Assembly (NCBI GenBank): GCA_016110215.1
Contig: JADWQD010000002.1
Location: 992,001 to 1,056,000 of the forward strand
Reading direction: 5' to 3'
DNA from: Capronia americana
Taxonomy: Eukaryota > Ascomycota > Eurotiomycetes > Chaetothyriales > Herpotrichiellaceae
DNA length: 64,000 nt
A model generated the notes under the pieces. It was not told the origin of the DNA, did not search any database, and was given only the letters and a program-made list of their open reading frames with translations. Position 1 is the first letter of the stretch. Each line of letters begins with the position of its first letter. Both the position numbers and the translations under genes were made by a program. This document shows positions 9,863 through 21,060 of the stretch, piece after piece.

Positions 9863-10321
9863 TTACGTGTCTCCCTCCGGCGTCAGCTGGTTTTCACACG
9901 AGCAAATGTTGGGGCACAAGTTGTTGTCCGGAGAACCGCCCGCGTAGAGATCAAAGTGAGGAGGATCGTCCTGACAGTCGGTACAGAAATCCTCATATAT
10001 GAACCACTTCTGCAGGTATGGGACATAGAAGGAGCCGCATGGTTGGACTGGTAGGCCGTCACCTGCACTCGCGGCGCTGATGGGACTGTCTTGGGTTCCG
10101 ATACCGCCAGCAAGACCAGAGCGACCAGGGCATTGCATGGCTAGCTGGAGGGTGCCTGCCTCCCCACCGGCATCGCAATTGGCGTTGCAATCACCGTCCA
10201 GGTTGTCCGTGTTGTCCACGAAGCTGTAGAAGGTGATGCGGACATTGGCAGTGTTGAATGTTTGCGCGGCTGCCGATGACAAAACCAAGGCTGAGATGAG
10301 TGACTCGGCGAAGAACCGCAT
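9863..10321 (-). CDS. Small secreted cysteine-rich protein, 3D/double-psi-barrel-like
   Basis: A 152-residue frame starting at the ATG at 10321. An upstream in-frame ATG exists, but this start gives a clean signal peptide (MRFFAESLISALVLSSAAA, cleavage likely before QTF). The mature part has about ten cysteines and ends CPNICSCENQ. Its CGSFYVPYLQKWFIYEDFC and HFDLYAGG segments recall the bacterial 3D domain and the RlpA/expansin-like double-psi barrel: a small-residue-rich strand, then a D-x-C turn, then HFDL. Likely extracellular. An effector or wall-acting role is only inference. Confidence 0.7.
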   Translation of the reverse strand: MRFFAESLISALVLSSAAAQTFNTANVRITFYSFVDNTDNLDGDCNANCDAGGEAGTLQLAMQCPGRSGLAGGIGTQDSPISAASAGDGLPVQPCGSFYVPYLQKWFIYEDFCTDCQDDPPHFDLYAGGSPDNNLCPNICSCENQLTPEGDT

Positions 10322-11300
10322 ATTGACAATGAACTGAAGGGTGTGCGGTAAGCTTGGATCTACCTGCTCAGAAGCAATGCGGGCTATGGAGTAGCCATAT
10401 GTACTTATAACTTGTCTCAACTCACTCGTCGTCGATACGAAGGCAACAGGATCCCGAGGACGGAAGCCTGGTCAGCCTAATGCTGGCCCCGAAGCGCAAT
10501 CCTAGGAAATTGGGCGCTGACAAGGCGTTTCAGGGCGTTGACGACCACAACTTCATGCAGTCAATCATTACCGCATATCGCGAACAGGTGGGCGTGGCCG
10601 TGCATCCTTGGATGATCTTGTCGTTGTTCGGTTCGACACACGTTCCTCCCAACTTGAGATAGGTCATCATTGACCAGCCCTGGGTTCCTTCTGCCCCTTC
10701 GGCGGCTATAAAGATGTCGATCGTGCTGAGGATTTCACTCAGCAGATCGTTCGTGTTCCTTCTTGGGCTTCTGTCTGTCCTCCGGGCAACTTACGATCCA
10801 GCATAGGAATAAGTATGTCGGCACTGGCCAAGGATGTCGCTGAGGTGATGCCTCGGTTCATAATTGAGCAACAGATGTTAGCTAAGCGTCGCGTAAAGGG
10901 CCGATCTCGGTGCCGCCAGCCTTCGATTACTCGCTGCTTCATCTCGAGCTCGAGCTTACCCATGCTTCTGTTGCATTTTTGTACTTCGACACGTTAATAA
11001 TTCGTCCAGCTCGTGGCCGATGCCAACCCCTTGAGCTTCTTGTCACGTACGAAAGGTGGCGTTCCGAGGGTTTTCGTACATCTTCGCAGAGTAACTTGAA
11101 CGGTTGAGTTTACTAAACAGCCAGAAATGGAAGCGGAGAAAATCACCAGACGGCAGGGAAGACTAATCAATCACGACCGCTGGGACGGGCATGCTGGAAG
11201 CTTTAAAGCATTCCGTACGTCCAGCTTCAGAGAGGTAGGTCTTTAGTTTCTCTTTGTCTGATCCTCCGTGTTACCTCGTTGTAGCACATCCGCAGGCAAG
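10322..11300. other. Intergenic region with a possible 5' UTR intron at its right end
   Basis: Nearly 1 kb without a supported gene; small frames at 10480-10662 and 10739-10963 were not recognised. At 11235-11284 a GTAGGT donor, TCTGAT branch and TTGTAG acceptor suggest a 50-bp intron in the leader of the NmrA-like gene. Confidence 0.4.
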
Positions 11301-12407
11301 ATGCCCTCAGACCACAAAACATCTTATATCGCCGTGATCGGTGGCACTGGCGCCCAGGGCATACCGGTCGTCCGCGGTCTGGTCAAGGACAAGAAGTACA
11401 AATGTCGGGTCCTGACACGGAACCTGGAGTCCCAGCGGGCCAAAGACCTCGTGGCGCTGGGAAACGTCGAGCTGATGGAAGGTACTTTCGCGAGTGAACG
11501 GGATCTTCGAAAGCTTTACAAAGACTGTGACGGAGCGTTTATCAACATTGACGGCTTCAATTGCGGAGAGAAAACGGAGATCTTCTGGGCAATCAGGACT
11601 TATGAGCTTGCGCTCGAGGCCGGCATCAAGTTCTACGTCTATGGGAATCTCGACTATGTCTACAAGAAGTCGGGGTATGACCCAAAGTTCCGGACTGGGC
11701 ATTATGACGGCAAGGGCAGGATAGGGGAGTGGGTGCTTGCACAAAACCAGGTCAACAGCTCTCGCATGGGTGCGTCCGTGTTCACCACCGGCCCTTATAT
11801 CGAGATGGCGATAGCCGGTATGGCTGCCTTCACCCCGACAGTCATCGATGGTGTTGTCACATGGCGGTTCCCCCTCGGAGACGGGGCGGTCGTGCACGTC
11901 TCCCTCGACGACTGTGAGCACTACGCCAGGTGGATCTTCGATCACCCGGAGAGATCGAACGGCATGGATCTCGAAGTTGCGATCGACCATATCCACTACG
12001 CCGATCTGGCGGCGGCATTCCAGAAAGTGACTGGTAAGCCAGCCCGGTACGTCGACGTCGACCTTGACACATTCTGGAGTACCGGCCGCAACAAGCAGCT
12101 CGCCGAGACCGGAGGTGGTTACAACGCAGATCCAAATGACCCGTCCTTCATGACCTACCGACAGAACTTTACTGGTTTCTTCAACATGTGGAAACATTCT
12201 GGCGGCAACAAGGGCGTCATTCGTCGAGATTACAAGCTGTTGGATGAGATTCATCCCAACAGAATCAAAAGCGCAGAAGAGTTCTTCAGACGTGAAGATG
12301 AGCGGGGGCGAAAATTAGGGCTCGGGAGTCTTTGGGATCGTGTCCAGAAGGAGAATCTTAAACCAATCCTCAAGATTGCTGAAGACAAGCGACAGGGCAA
12401 GCTGTGA
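11301..12407 (+). CDS. NmrA-like atypical SDR family protein
   Basis: A 368-residue intronless frame. The ATG at 11301 is chosen because the open frame upstream has only a GTG. The N-terminal AVIGGTGAQGIPVV holds the Rossmann GGTGxxG motif (about 14-20), followed by the NmrA pattern VRGLVKD...CRVLTRN and a LMEGTF segment. The family lacks the SDR Tyr-Lys pair. It includes Aspergillus NmrA, a negative regulator that binds NAD(P)+ and the GATA factor AreA, and plant isoflavone reductase-like enzymes. Regulator or reductase cannot be decided here. The long C-terminal extension is charged. Confidence 0.85.
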   Translation: MPSDHKTSYIAVIGGTGAQGIPVVRGLVKDKKYKCRVLTRNLESQRAKDLVALGNVELMEGTFASERDLRKLYKDCDGAFINIDGFNCGEKTEIFWAIRTYELALEAGIKFYVYGNLDYVYKKSGYDPKFRTGHYDGKGRIGEWVLAQNQVNSSRMGASVFTTGPYIEMAIAGMAAFTPTVIDGVVTWRFPLGDGAVVHVSLDDCEHYARWIFDHPERSNGMDLEVAIDHIHYADLAAAFQKVTGKPARYVDVDLDTFWSTGRNKQLAETGGGYNADPNDPSFMTYRQNFTGFFNMWKHSGGNKGVIRRDYKLLDEIHPNRIKSAEEFFRREDERGRKLGLGSLWDRVQKENLKPILKIAEDKRQGKL

Positions 12408-13066
12408 ACGCCGCTCCTGGTGGTCTACTGGTGGTATGAAGCACACTGTCTGCGGTCGGATGCTTGCTACTTCGCAGCATCATTGATACCTCTGACTGCA
12501 CAATACGCAGTACGGAGTAGTATGTAGATGCATACGTACTTAGTACTATTCGAAGAGACACGTCAGCTTATGGGCAGCTCTAACTAGTGGCATTTAAGTG
12601 GTTCAAGCAACTATTTTGCATCGCCCTTGCCTCGAACAGGGCACCAACTGCCTGGAAATGCCCACTGTCCGTGGCAAGCTAAGCACCAGGTTAGGGTGGA
12701 TGGTGGAGAAGATTGCTGCAGGCTGTGGCGCAGCGGGTGCGCAGCTTAAGTGGGATGACGCCGCCCGAGCTTAGAGCCGCCTAAACTGGGCGCTTGGATC
12801 GGAGTTTGGTGACGCCTTGGTTGGAGAAATCAGAAAGCTGGGAAACTCGCGTGGCGGGAAGCACAGAGGTGAGGTATTCGTCGCATTTAATTCAATATCC
12901 TGTGACAAGTTCACCTTCACCCCCCTCTTGTCAGCATCCGTGGGCTGTTCGTCCTTCGTTCCCGGAAGCTGTCGCGCATGTTGGCTCTCTCGCCTATCGA
13001 TCTCTCGCCGCTCTCCCCGCATACCGTCCTCGCAGTGGAACTTGCCCAGGCTGCAGGTTATCAAAC
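12408..13066. other. Intergenic and 5' leader of the RhoGAP gene
   Basis: About 660 bp. A long open frame on the plus strand runs into the RhoGAP first exon, but the conserved start is the ATG at 13067. Nothing else was recognised. Confidence 0.5.
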
Positions 13067-15909
13067 ATGGCCGCCGCGGTAGAGTCCAATGCGTCCATGA
13101 ACGGCGGCTCTCGTCCCATGACACCGGGAGCTCAGCGCGACAATGGAGCACCATTACCCCCTGTGCCTGCTGGCGACGGGCCTCGAGAAGAGTTGGATCC
13201 CTCTTACAGGGATAGACTGCAAAGCGTTCTCTCTTCGGACGTAAGCACGGCCACTGTGTTCGGATGCGACCATGTTAACAGGCTCCTTAGATTGGCGTGA
13301 CTACGCTGCTGAACAGATTGAAACAAAGTACTAGCTCAACGAGGGTACACAACGGCTCGAGCGTCTCACAATCGGGCTTGCTGACGGGGCAATAGGACTT
13401 TGCGGCCTTCCTCAAAGAAAGATCTGTCCTCGAAGAGAAGCATTCGCAGGGGCTGAAGAAGCTCAGCCGGACCACACATGACTCGATCGGAAGACCCGAT
13501 AGCAGACAAGGCTCCTTCGCCGAGAACTACAAAGAGCTTACAAGCATACACGAGAGAATGGCCGACCATGGCCTTCAGTTCTGCCAAACACTCCACGGAA
13601 TGTCGGAGGAACTATACGAGCTGGCGGCCAATACTGAAAGAGGGCGGAAACACTGGAAACAGACAGGCTTGAATGCGGAAAAGCGAGTACAGGACGCCGA
13701 GGCCGCGATGGAGAAGGCCAAGCACCGGTATAACTCGTTGGCCGAGCAGTACGATCGAGCAAGAACCGGTGAGAGACAGTCGGGCAAGTTTGGCTTAAAG
13801 AAATCCGCTGCTCAGGCGGAGGAAGATTTGCGACATAAACTTGATGCTGCCGATGCCGACTACTCGGCCAAAGTTGATGCCGCGCAGACCATGCGGAATG
13901 ACTTGATGAGCACCTACAGACCACAGACGGTCAATGCTCTCCAAGAGTTGACGAGGGAGATTGACGCAGGTCTGAGCGTGCAGGTGCAGAAATTCGCCAA
14001 CCTGACCGAGAAACTGATGCTGGGATTTGGCCTCTGTGTGACGCCCATGAAGGGACAATCACCGATCCCGGGCCAGCCGTCAAAGAGTCTTCGCGAGGCG
14101 GCTTTGAGCATCAACAACGAGCGGGATTTTATTGACCATGTGCTCAGTTTCGGCAACAAAGCCCCGCCAAGAGCGAACGAGATCAAGTACGAGAAACATC
14201 CGTCATTGTCGCCGAAACAACAGCAACCAGACTATTCAGATCAGTACTACGACGAAGACTCGTATGGACAGAACTACCCGCAAACACATTCAAGGCAAGT
14301 ATCTGGTGTTACTCCTTATCCGGGGGAAGAATATGGCGATGAGTCGCAGTATCAGAACTACGGTGGGCCCCAACAACAGTCGCAGATTCAACAGGTGGGG
14401 AACCCTGGAGGCCCGGGACCGAATAGACCACAGCAAGCGAATCCTGCTGGACCACCACAATTACCGCAGATCAACGCTTCGACTGGTGGCAGTTTCAACG
14501 GCGAGGCAGGCGCTGGACCCCCGGGCGGACCTGACGGGCCTGGCCATACGCGTAACGTGTCTTCTATTACATCGTTGGGCGCTCCAGGTCAGCAGTCTCA
14601 ACCGATGCGAAGTCCCTCACCGCAACCAGGGGGGCCCGGCACTCAAGCTGGGCCAGGAGGGCCAATGGGACGCGGTCAAGCACCGATGGGTCGCGGACAG
14701 GCGCCACCGGGCATGGGCAGAGGAGCACCGCAAGGAATGGGTAGAGGCCAACCACAGGGTATGGGACGAGGTGCGGCGCCTCCAGGTGGAGTGGGCAGAG
14801 GCCAAGGTCCACAAGGTGGCATGAATCAAGGGCAAGGTCCGCCAGGCGCGATGAACCAAGGTCAACCGCCTCAGGGTGGCATGGGCCGCGGCCAGGCGCC
14901 ACAAGCACAGATGCCTCAAGGCCAAGGTGCACCAGGCGGGCCAGGTCCCGCACCGCAGGGCGCCATGGGACGTGGGCAGCCACCACCGGGTGGAATGGGA
15001 CGGGGAGCGCCGCAAGCTGGTATGGGGCGAGGTCAACCGCCACCAGGGATGGGCCGAGGACAAGGACCTCAAGCTCCAGGCGGCATGGGTCAGCCTCAGC
15101 AACAAGGTATGCCACCTCAAGGCGCCGGACGTGGCATGGCAGGACCGGGCCCAGGCGGTCCTCCAAACGGCGCACCGCGGCCAGGAGGTGTCAATGCACT
15201 TCCATCAAGGCAGGCTGTCCAGAGAGCCGGTCCGCCTGTTCTTCCAGTTTTTGGCGTCTCTCTGGACGAGTTATTCCAGCGTGAAGGGTCGGCCGTTCCC
15301 ATCATTGTCATGCAATGCGTCCAAGCGGTCGACATGTTCGGGCTCGACGTTGAAGGTATCTACAGAACCTCTGGCGCGGCGAATAACATCATGGAATTGA
15401 GGCAGCAGTTCGATCATGGTAAGATCTTCGGGATGTCCGACGAATGCTCGCTAACGTGATGTTCAGACGCCAATTCAGTGGATCTCCGCACTCGTGCCGC
15501 GGATGACATTGCCTCGGTCACCACTTTGCTCAAACACTTCCTTCGAGATCTCCCCGATCCGCTGCTTACCGGGGCGCAATATCGAGATTTTATCCAAGCT
15601 GCAAAGTTGGACGATCCTATACAGCGAAGGGATGCAATACACGCACTTGTCAACGCGCTGCCCGATCCTAATTACGCCACTCTTAGGCTTCTGGCAATCC
15701 ATCTCCACAAGATTGCACAGCACAGTGACCGGAACAAGATGACCCACAACAACTTGGCAATTGTTTTTGCGCCGACCTTGATGGGCCAGCGAGGCGGTGT
15801 CAATGGAAATGGACCCGGAAGTGCGGATATCGCAGATTCAGGGTGGCAGGCTAAAGTCGTTGAGACCATCTTGGACAACACCTTCCAGATTTTTGATGCC
15901 GACGAATGA
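13067..15909 (+). CDS. RGD1: RGD1-type Rho GTPase-activating protein (F-BAR + RhoGAP)
   Basis: Exons 13067-13240, 13291-13344, 13396-15418 and 15467-15909 give 897 residues. An F-BAR domain (about 60-320; DFAAFLKERSVLEEKHSQGL, then ENYKELTSIHERMADHG) should bind membrane and dimerise. A disordered linker contains a Gly/Met/Arg/Gln/Pro-rich repeat tract (about 490-680; MGRGQ, PPGGMGRG). The RhoGAP domain (about 695-895) has the arginine finger in GIYRTSG (about Arg733) and conserved KHFLRDLPDPLL and NNLAIVFAPTL. In yeast Rgd1 acts on Rho3/Rho4 in polarity and cytokinesis. The low-complexity tract is longer than I would expect for the family. Confidence 0.9.
14640..15200 (+). repeat. Gly/Met/Arg/Gln-rich coding repeat in the RhoGAP linker
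   Basis: About 185 codons of imperfect 7-15 residue units based on GMGRGQ, GAMGRGQ and PPGGMGRG. They are coded by purine-rich GGNATGGGNCGNGG-like DNA. The unit length varies, which suggests growth by slippage. Confidence 0.8.
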
Positions 15910-16410
15910 AGATACGGCGCAGCTATGACGGAGAGATGAGAATCGGATCTGGCTTGACCATGATTGAGCACATTAGCGAGGCGTTTCATCCGGCGGCCAG
16001 ATGCTTGAGAGCAGAACGCGCCTGGAAGCGATTTTACTGATATGACATGAAATAATAATGCTTCAAGTTACCAGCCTTCATATGTACGGAGCAAAGATAA
16101 CTGTCAGTTTAGGTGTAATTACCGTTTGAGGAAAGTGCAGCCTCGTTCTTGTGGCGGAAGCCGCGAGGCTGGCGTCTACCAAGTTTGGCTGAACAACTTC
16201 CCGGTTCTTTCTTCGTCACTCATCGTTCCGTTCTAACACAAACAACATTCCACCAAACATTCTCAATGCGGTTCTAATGGCTCTGACGCTTCCACATGGT
16301 TGTTCTGGTCCCCAAAAGTAAACTGAGTCTCACGGCCTTTACGACTTCTGCCCTTCTACATCGGCGTGCTGAGGTTGCCATCTCCGGCATTTGCCCGTAA
16401 ACCAAAGATC
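15910..16410. other. Intergenic
   Basis: About 500 bp between the RhoGAP stop and the Clr5-TPR start, in tandem orientation. No gene was seen. Confidence 0.5.
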
Positions 16411-17930
16411 ATGTCTTCCATTCCTAAACCTGCGTATCCGCCTTCCCTCGCCGACTGGCAAGACCATCGAGCCGCCATTACAAGACTCTATGTGGAGGAA
16501 GATCGGAATTTGTCTGAAGTCCAGCACATTCTTTGCCAGAAATATCACTTCAGATCTTCGTGGGTTCCCCATCCGATTCTCTTTCGAGTTTTCATCGTCT
16601 CCTAATCTCATACAGGTTGCGGTCTTACAAGAATAGACTTCGAGGATGGGGCATTCGCAAGCATAATGGACTAGGAAGCCGGACGCGGCCGCCGGGTGTC
16701 TTGTTCAACGCGGAGCTTGCATCCCCGTCACCTTTCAGCAGCATATTCTCTCCCGGCCATATCAAGGACGAAGACAGTGACGCAGTCATAGCCCCGCCTC
16801 GGGTGCTCTCCTCTGCGAGTGCAAAACCAGAAGAGATTCCTCAGCAGTCAGATGGGCTTCATGGGGGATTTCTAACAACACTGCACAACAGACGAGGTTT
16901 GGTGAAGCGGCAACCGGGCGATGCAAGCTCGATACCTAATTTCATCCTCAAGGACGACTTAAACGATACCACCAATTCCATCGTCATGGCCACACAGGTT
17001 TTCATCACCACCAGCCCTGACCTCGCCGTCCCGACGCCGATGCCGTCAGAGCAGTCAATCAAGCGGATAAAGCCGTTCCGGCGACGAAAGAATTACATTT
17101 GGCACCAATTTCAGCATGGCCTGACTCTTTTAGAGCAGGCAAACGTCCCCAGTGCCTTTGAAGACTTGCAAAGAGGCTGCGCAATGGCCGAGGGATATCT
17201 GCTCCGTCCGACGAGACAAGCCCTCATGAGCCTATTGATTGTAATGGGAAACCGCCGCTGGAGCCGACATCAAAAAGCATGGATGTCCGTCGTGCGGTTC
17301 ATGGCCTCGATGTCCTCGAAGATGCTCGGGGCGCGACACCCTCTCGCCTGCATCATGAATAACATGCGAAGCTGGGAGATGATGCGTGTGGTCGCCCAGC
17401 CCGCCATGAGAGTCATCCTCGATGCCTACTCCAGGACGCTCGGGCCAGGGCATCCCGAAGTGTTGCTGCTCAAACAAGGTCTGTCCGTGGAGCTCATGCG
17501 CGACGGCGACTTTGACGCGAGCGAGGCCCTGATACTTGAGGCCTGTGAAACCAGCAGCGCGACCTACGGCCACGCTAGTCTGGCGCGACGAAACTGTCTC
17601 CGTCGACTAGGCAATCTGTACGTCGAACAGCAGCGCTGGGACGATGCCGAGGGCGTTTTTGAAAACGTCATTGCCCTTGATTCCGAGGCCAACCGGTATC
17701 ACGGACCGAAGGACGAGACCAGTGTCTTTACATGCCAGAACCTGTCCCTTCTGAATTGTCGACGGGGCGACCTGGCCAGGAGCGGCTATTGGGCTCAGCA
17801 GGAGCTGGATTTCGCCCTCAAGATCTATGGATCGCAGGATGAGTATTATGTGGATTGCCTGAACAGGCAAAAAGCACGACTGAATGGCGAGTCTTGCGAC
17901 AGGTGGTTCTCATGGCTAGAGGTCAGCTGA
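16411..17930 (+). CDS. Clr5-domain protein with C-terminal TPR-like repeats
   Basis: Exons 16411-16559 and 16616-17930 (56-bp intron, CTAAT branch) give 487 residues. The N-terminus is a Clr5 domain (about 13-65): W-x-x-H-R-A-A-I-x-x-L-Y, LSEVQHILCQKYHF, then across the intron SYKNRLRGWGIRKHN. The second half (from about 200) is helical and TPR-like: ARHPLACIMNN, LGPGHPEVLLLKQGLSVELM, YGHASLARRNCLRRLG, LYVEQQRWDDAEGVFE. Clr5 proteins are common, poorly studied fungal nuclear proteins named after a fission yeast silencing factor. A chromatin or regulatory role is family-based inference. The intron lies at a typical place, inside the Clr5 domain. Confidence 0.85.
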
Positions 17931-18428
17931 GCCAGGTCACCGCCTTGCGCAGCGACTGCTGTGAGCGATGAGAATCACCTGCCTTGCAGTCAAGATCGAG
18001 GAAAATCTGGGGAGCCTCCGCAGATCATCTCAAAAGTTGCAATACGTTGTGCACAACAGACATGTTGGTTGAAAGTGCTCCCCGCTCACTGAATCTGTTG
18101 CACTATGATGCAGTTCAAGAGGTTCATGAAATGCCGGTATCAACTGTCTGACTACCTTGTTTACAGAGGCCTTCAGCGCCTTCTGCTATATGTCAGAGGC
18201 GCCTGTTTGCGATGCCCAAGATGACTACCAACCAACAGGCTAGTCTTGAGGGGACCTTGAGAGGCAACCGAATATGCCTCGTCTTCACTACGGGGCCCTC
18301 TTTGCCACAAGGCCTTCACGCCGATGCCACGAGGAGGCTGTGGGAGACTGACGTTTGGCTATAGATGATGCAGAGGTGCCTCGGTTGGTGCCTGGTTCAA
18401 CAGGAACACTCGTCAACGCAGAAAGTTT
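17931..18428. other. Intergenic
   Basis: About 500 bp with no recognisable gene, leading into the decayed repeat-rich locus. Confidence 0.5.
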
Positions 18429-19136
18429 ATGATTGCGGATTTACACCGTGTCGCCTATGACCGGACTCTGGCGTCGCTAGTTGCTACAGTACTGGAAGCA
18501 GCATGCTGCATATTTTTCAGAACGTTCACGCGCGACAAATACACGCCACGGTCGGGTGCCTTGGGGCTTGCTCGTGGTATACGACCAGCTGACATGCCTG
18601 AGCCTCTGTGGTCTGGCCTCAACCATGCGCTTCCGTTGCAGCAACCGCTGCAACTCAATTTCTACAGAGAGGCCGAGAAGATCATTCTGCGCACCGAGGT
18701 AACCGTCTTCAATGCAGCGAATATCAACATTCTAATACAAGGAATGCTTGCGAAGAACGGTTTCGATAGATCGGTGCACTCTGTCAGTAGGAAGCGGTGG
18801 AGAATGGGCCTTTGCAAGAAATCCGAGATCCTACGCATCGAGAATATCGCCATTGGATACTGGAATTTGGTCGAAGGCGCCCTCGTCTCCCGGTTTCATG
18901 GGAAATTTGCCTTCCTGACAAGGGCCGAACAGGCCGAGGAGTTCATGGATGTTCTGGAGGAATTCGGAGTCCGCAGAACGCTCAACGCATGCCGGGACAT
19001 AGTCGCACAGCTATTCCCAGCATACAGCGTGCAACGGCGTCCGAATTTCGACCCGATCCGAGACAATGAGGCCGCAGTGAAAATTGCGCATGAAGTCCGC
19101 CAATGTCACGGTGCGATGCCGAACCGTTCGCTCATG

Positions 19137-19420
19137 GCACGGGAGGCCTTCGTGCAGAAGCAAGGCTCGATAATCTGCACTGGACGATCACCCCAGTGTA
19201 TCAACTGTGGCATAAGACCAGGCAACGCCCCCGAAGCGATCACCTATAGCACGGGAGGGCTTCGTGCGGAAACAAGGCTCATCAACCTGCACTAGACGGT
19301 CACCCCACTGTGTCAACTGGCGTATAAGACTAGGCAACGCCCCCGAACCGATCGCTCATGGCACGGGAGGGCTTCGTGCGGAAACAAGGCTCGTCGGTCT
19401 GCATTACACGATTCCACAGT
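19137..19420. repeat. 112-bp tandem repeat, about 2.5 copies
   Basis: Copies start at 19137, 19249 and 19361 (GCACGGGAGG...TTCGTGC). The exact 112-bp spacing is not a multiple of three, so each added unit shifts the reading frame. The expansion alone therefore disrupts the surrounding coding frame. Confidence 0.85.
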
Positions 19421-19644
19421 GCGTCAGCTATTTTGCCGAAGTGTGGCCAGGAGAGACATCATGGCGCCCATGGACAGGAGAGGAGATCGGTATTGCCGGA
19501 GATATCAAGGCAGCCGACCCTTCGCGAGACATTGGAGTGCTAGCGATACGGTTACAGCGAGTGCTGAGAGAGCACGCCTTTCCGAGAGGTCAATTAACTC
19601 ATGCACAAAGCAACTGGCAGCCATCCACGTGGAGAGAACAGCAG

Positions 19645-19820
19645 GCGACCAGAGTGAGGCGTCGGCGCTCCCGTGGTCAACAGACGACCAAAGTGAGACA
19701 CCAGAACTCCCGTGGTCAACAGACGACCAAAGTTAGACACCGGGACTCCCGTGCTCAACAGATGCACGGAGTGAGGCGTCGGCGCTCCCGCAGTGGTCAG
19801 ACGACCAGAGTGAAATGCCA
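19645..19820. repeat. 39-bp tandem repeat coding a 13-residue unit
   Basis: Four to five units read DQSExxxLPWSTD in the main frame, the same sequence that starts the Myb-like motif. Third and fourth copies are degenerate, one with an in-frame TAG (19734). Confidence 0.8.
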
Positions 19821-20755
19821 GAAGCACCATAGTCAAGCGAGGAGCTCTTTTATGCGTGGAGCGTTGAGGTGCTTAACACCTCAATCCCTTTCACAGCCCA
19901 AGCTGTCCGCTTACAGCGGATAGTGAAAAGAAACTGTGGAAGCGAGAGATCCCTCGGCGCGTGCAAGAGAAAGATCGAAGAAATGTTCGCAGACCGAACA
20001 AGAGAGGACGTGCTTGAGACGTCAAACCTCCCGTGGTCGACGCACGAACTCGGCTATGCCGAAGCCATTGAAACGCTCAACACTGGGGTACCATTCGAAG
20101 CACTTGCCATACGTTTACAGCGTGTGCTGAGCGAGAACTGCGCATCCAGGAGGTCGTATGAAGCATGCGCCAGGAAACTGGACGAAATCTACCTGGACCA
20201 GACAGAAAACGTGCGCGCCGATAGCATGGAAATGGAAACGCAGCAACAAGAGGCGCCAGAAAAGGACCAAGAAGAGGCGCCAGAAGAGGAGTCGCCGTTT
20301 TCGACGTGGCAATGGAAACCATCCGAAATTGAGATTGCCATGGAGATCGAACAGTCATACCCCAATGTTGGGCCAAGACGCTCAATTTTCGGCTACAACA
20401 AGAGCTGAAGCGCCGACTTGGCTCAGATCGAGGGCTAAGAGGTTGCCGCAGGAGGATTGAAGATCTCCGCTTCGAGCGCACAGGCATGAAACACACCTTC
20501 ATGAGGAAGGTTAACGAACCCGCCTTGTTGTCCGTCGCCATGAAACCTCCCTCCACGACCCAGGGCGCCGGAAACGACACCGCGCCACCGTCAAGCAAGG
20601 ACCAGGAGAATGTCCTTCGGTCAGGGCCGAGCCATTTACCCAAGCGACGACGCTCCAGCAGTGCCGCAGAAAATTCCGCCGTCAAGTCAGCTTGACCCTC
20701 CCTCAAATCCGTTTTCACCAACACCACTGCTGGTTATATACAACCTTCTTTGTTG

Positions 20756-21060
20756 TCAGGTGTCTGAGAAGACGCCCTTACTAACGAGCCGATCTTGTTT
20801 GTCGCCTATAAGCCCCTGGTGCATTGAAACCCCGGATGACCTTCTTCCTTATCGGATGGTAGAGAAGACGCCCTTCCATAGGAGGCAATCTGTTTATCGC
20901 CTGCAAGCCCCTGGTGCATGGAAGCCTCTAACGACCTTCATTATCAGGTGGCCGAGAATCCACCCTTACTAAGGATGCAATCCTGTTTGTCGCCTGCAAG
21001 CCCCTGGTGCATTGAACCCCTGGTGCATTGAACCCCTGGTGTATGGGAGCCCCTGTCGAA
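20756..21060. repeat. About 94-bp tandem repeat ending in a 16-bp repeat
   Basis: Three units share GAGAAGACGCCCTTAC-like and TCGCCTGCAAGCCCCTGG-like blocks, with the second block near 20801, 20896 and 20990. The last unit runs into three head-to-tail copies of CCCCTGGTGCATTGAA (near 21000-21045). Confidence 0.8.

Larger units (their letters stand above)
18429..20698 (+). pseudogene. Decayed gene with several copies of a Myb-like helical motif
   Basis: One frame is nearly open from 18429 to 20408 but is broken by stops near 19293, at 19734 and at 19830. A related motif recurs: PWSxEELxYA, then IRLQRVL, then S-x-x-ACxRKxxEI. Copies are seen at about 19458-19640, 19820-20000, 20030-20205 and 20300-20480. 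The first and last are each split between two frames (near 19575 and 20375), so a frameshift lies inside each. Spacing of Trp, Leu and Lys/Arg fits a three-helix Myb/SANT-like fold, but no named family is certain. The stop at 19830-19832 reads TAG where neighbouring copies have Trp TGG. A nuclear-signal-like PKRRR occurs near the end. A multi-exon live gene is possible but less likely. Confidence 0.5.

Noticed and set aside
12794..13066. N-terminal extension of the RhoGAP protein in the open frame upstream
   Set aside because: It starts from a non-ATG codon or poor context, has no conservation pattern, and the family start MAAAVES is at 13067.
14567..15175. Long minus-strand frames opposite the RhoGAP repeat tract
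   Set aside because: The low-complexity GC-rich tract leaves several frames open at once; the plus strand has clear domains on both sides.
19137..21060. CRISPR-like array
   Set aside because: The units are directly adjacent with no unique spacers and vary in period (39, 94, 112 bp). The organism is a fungus.
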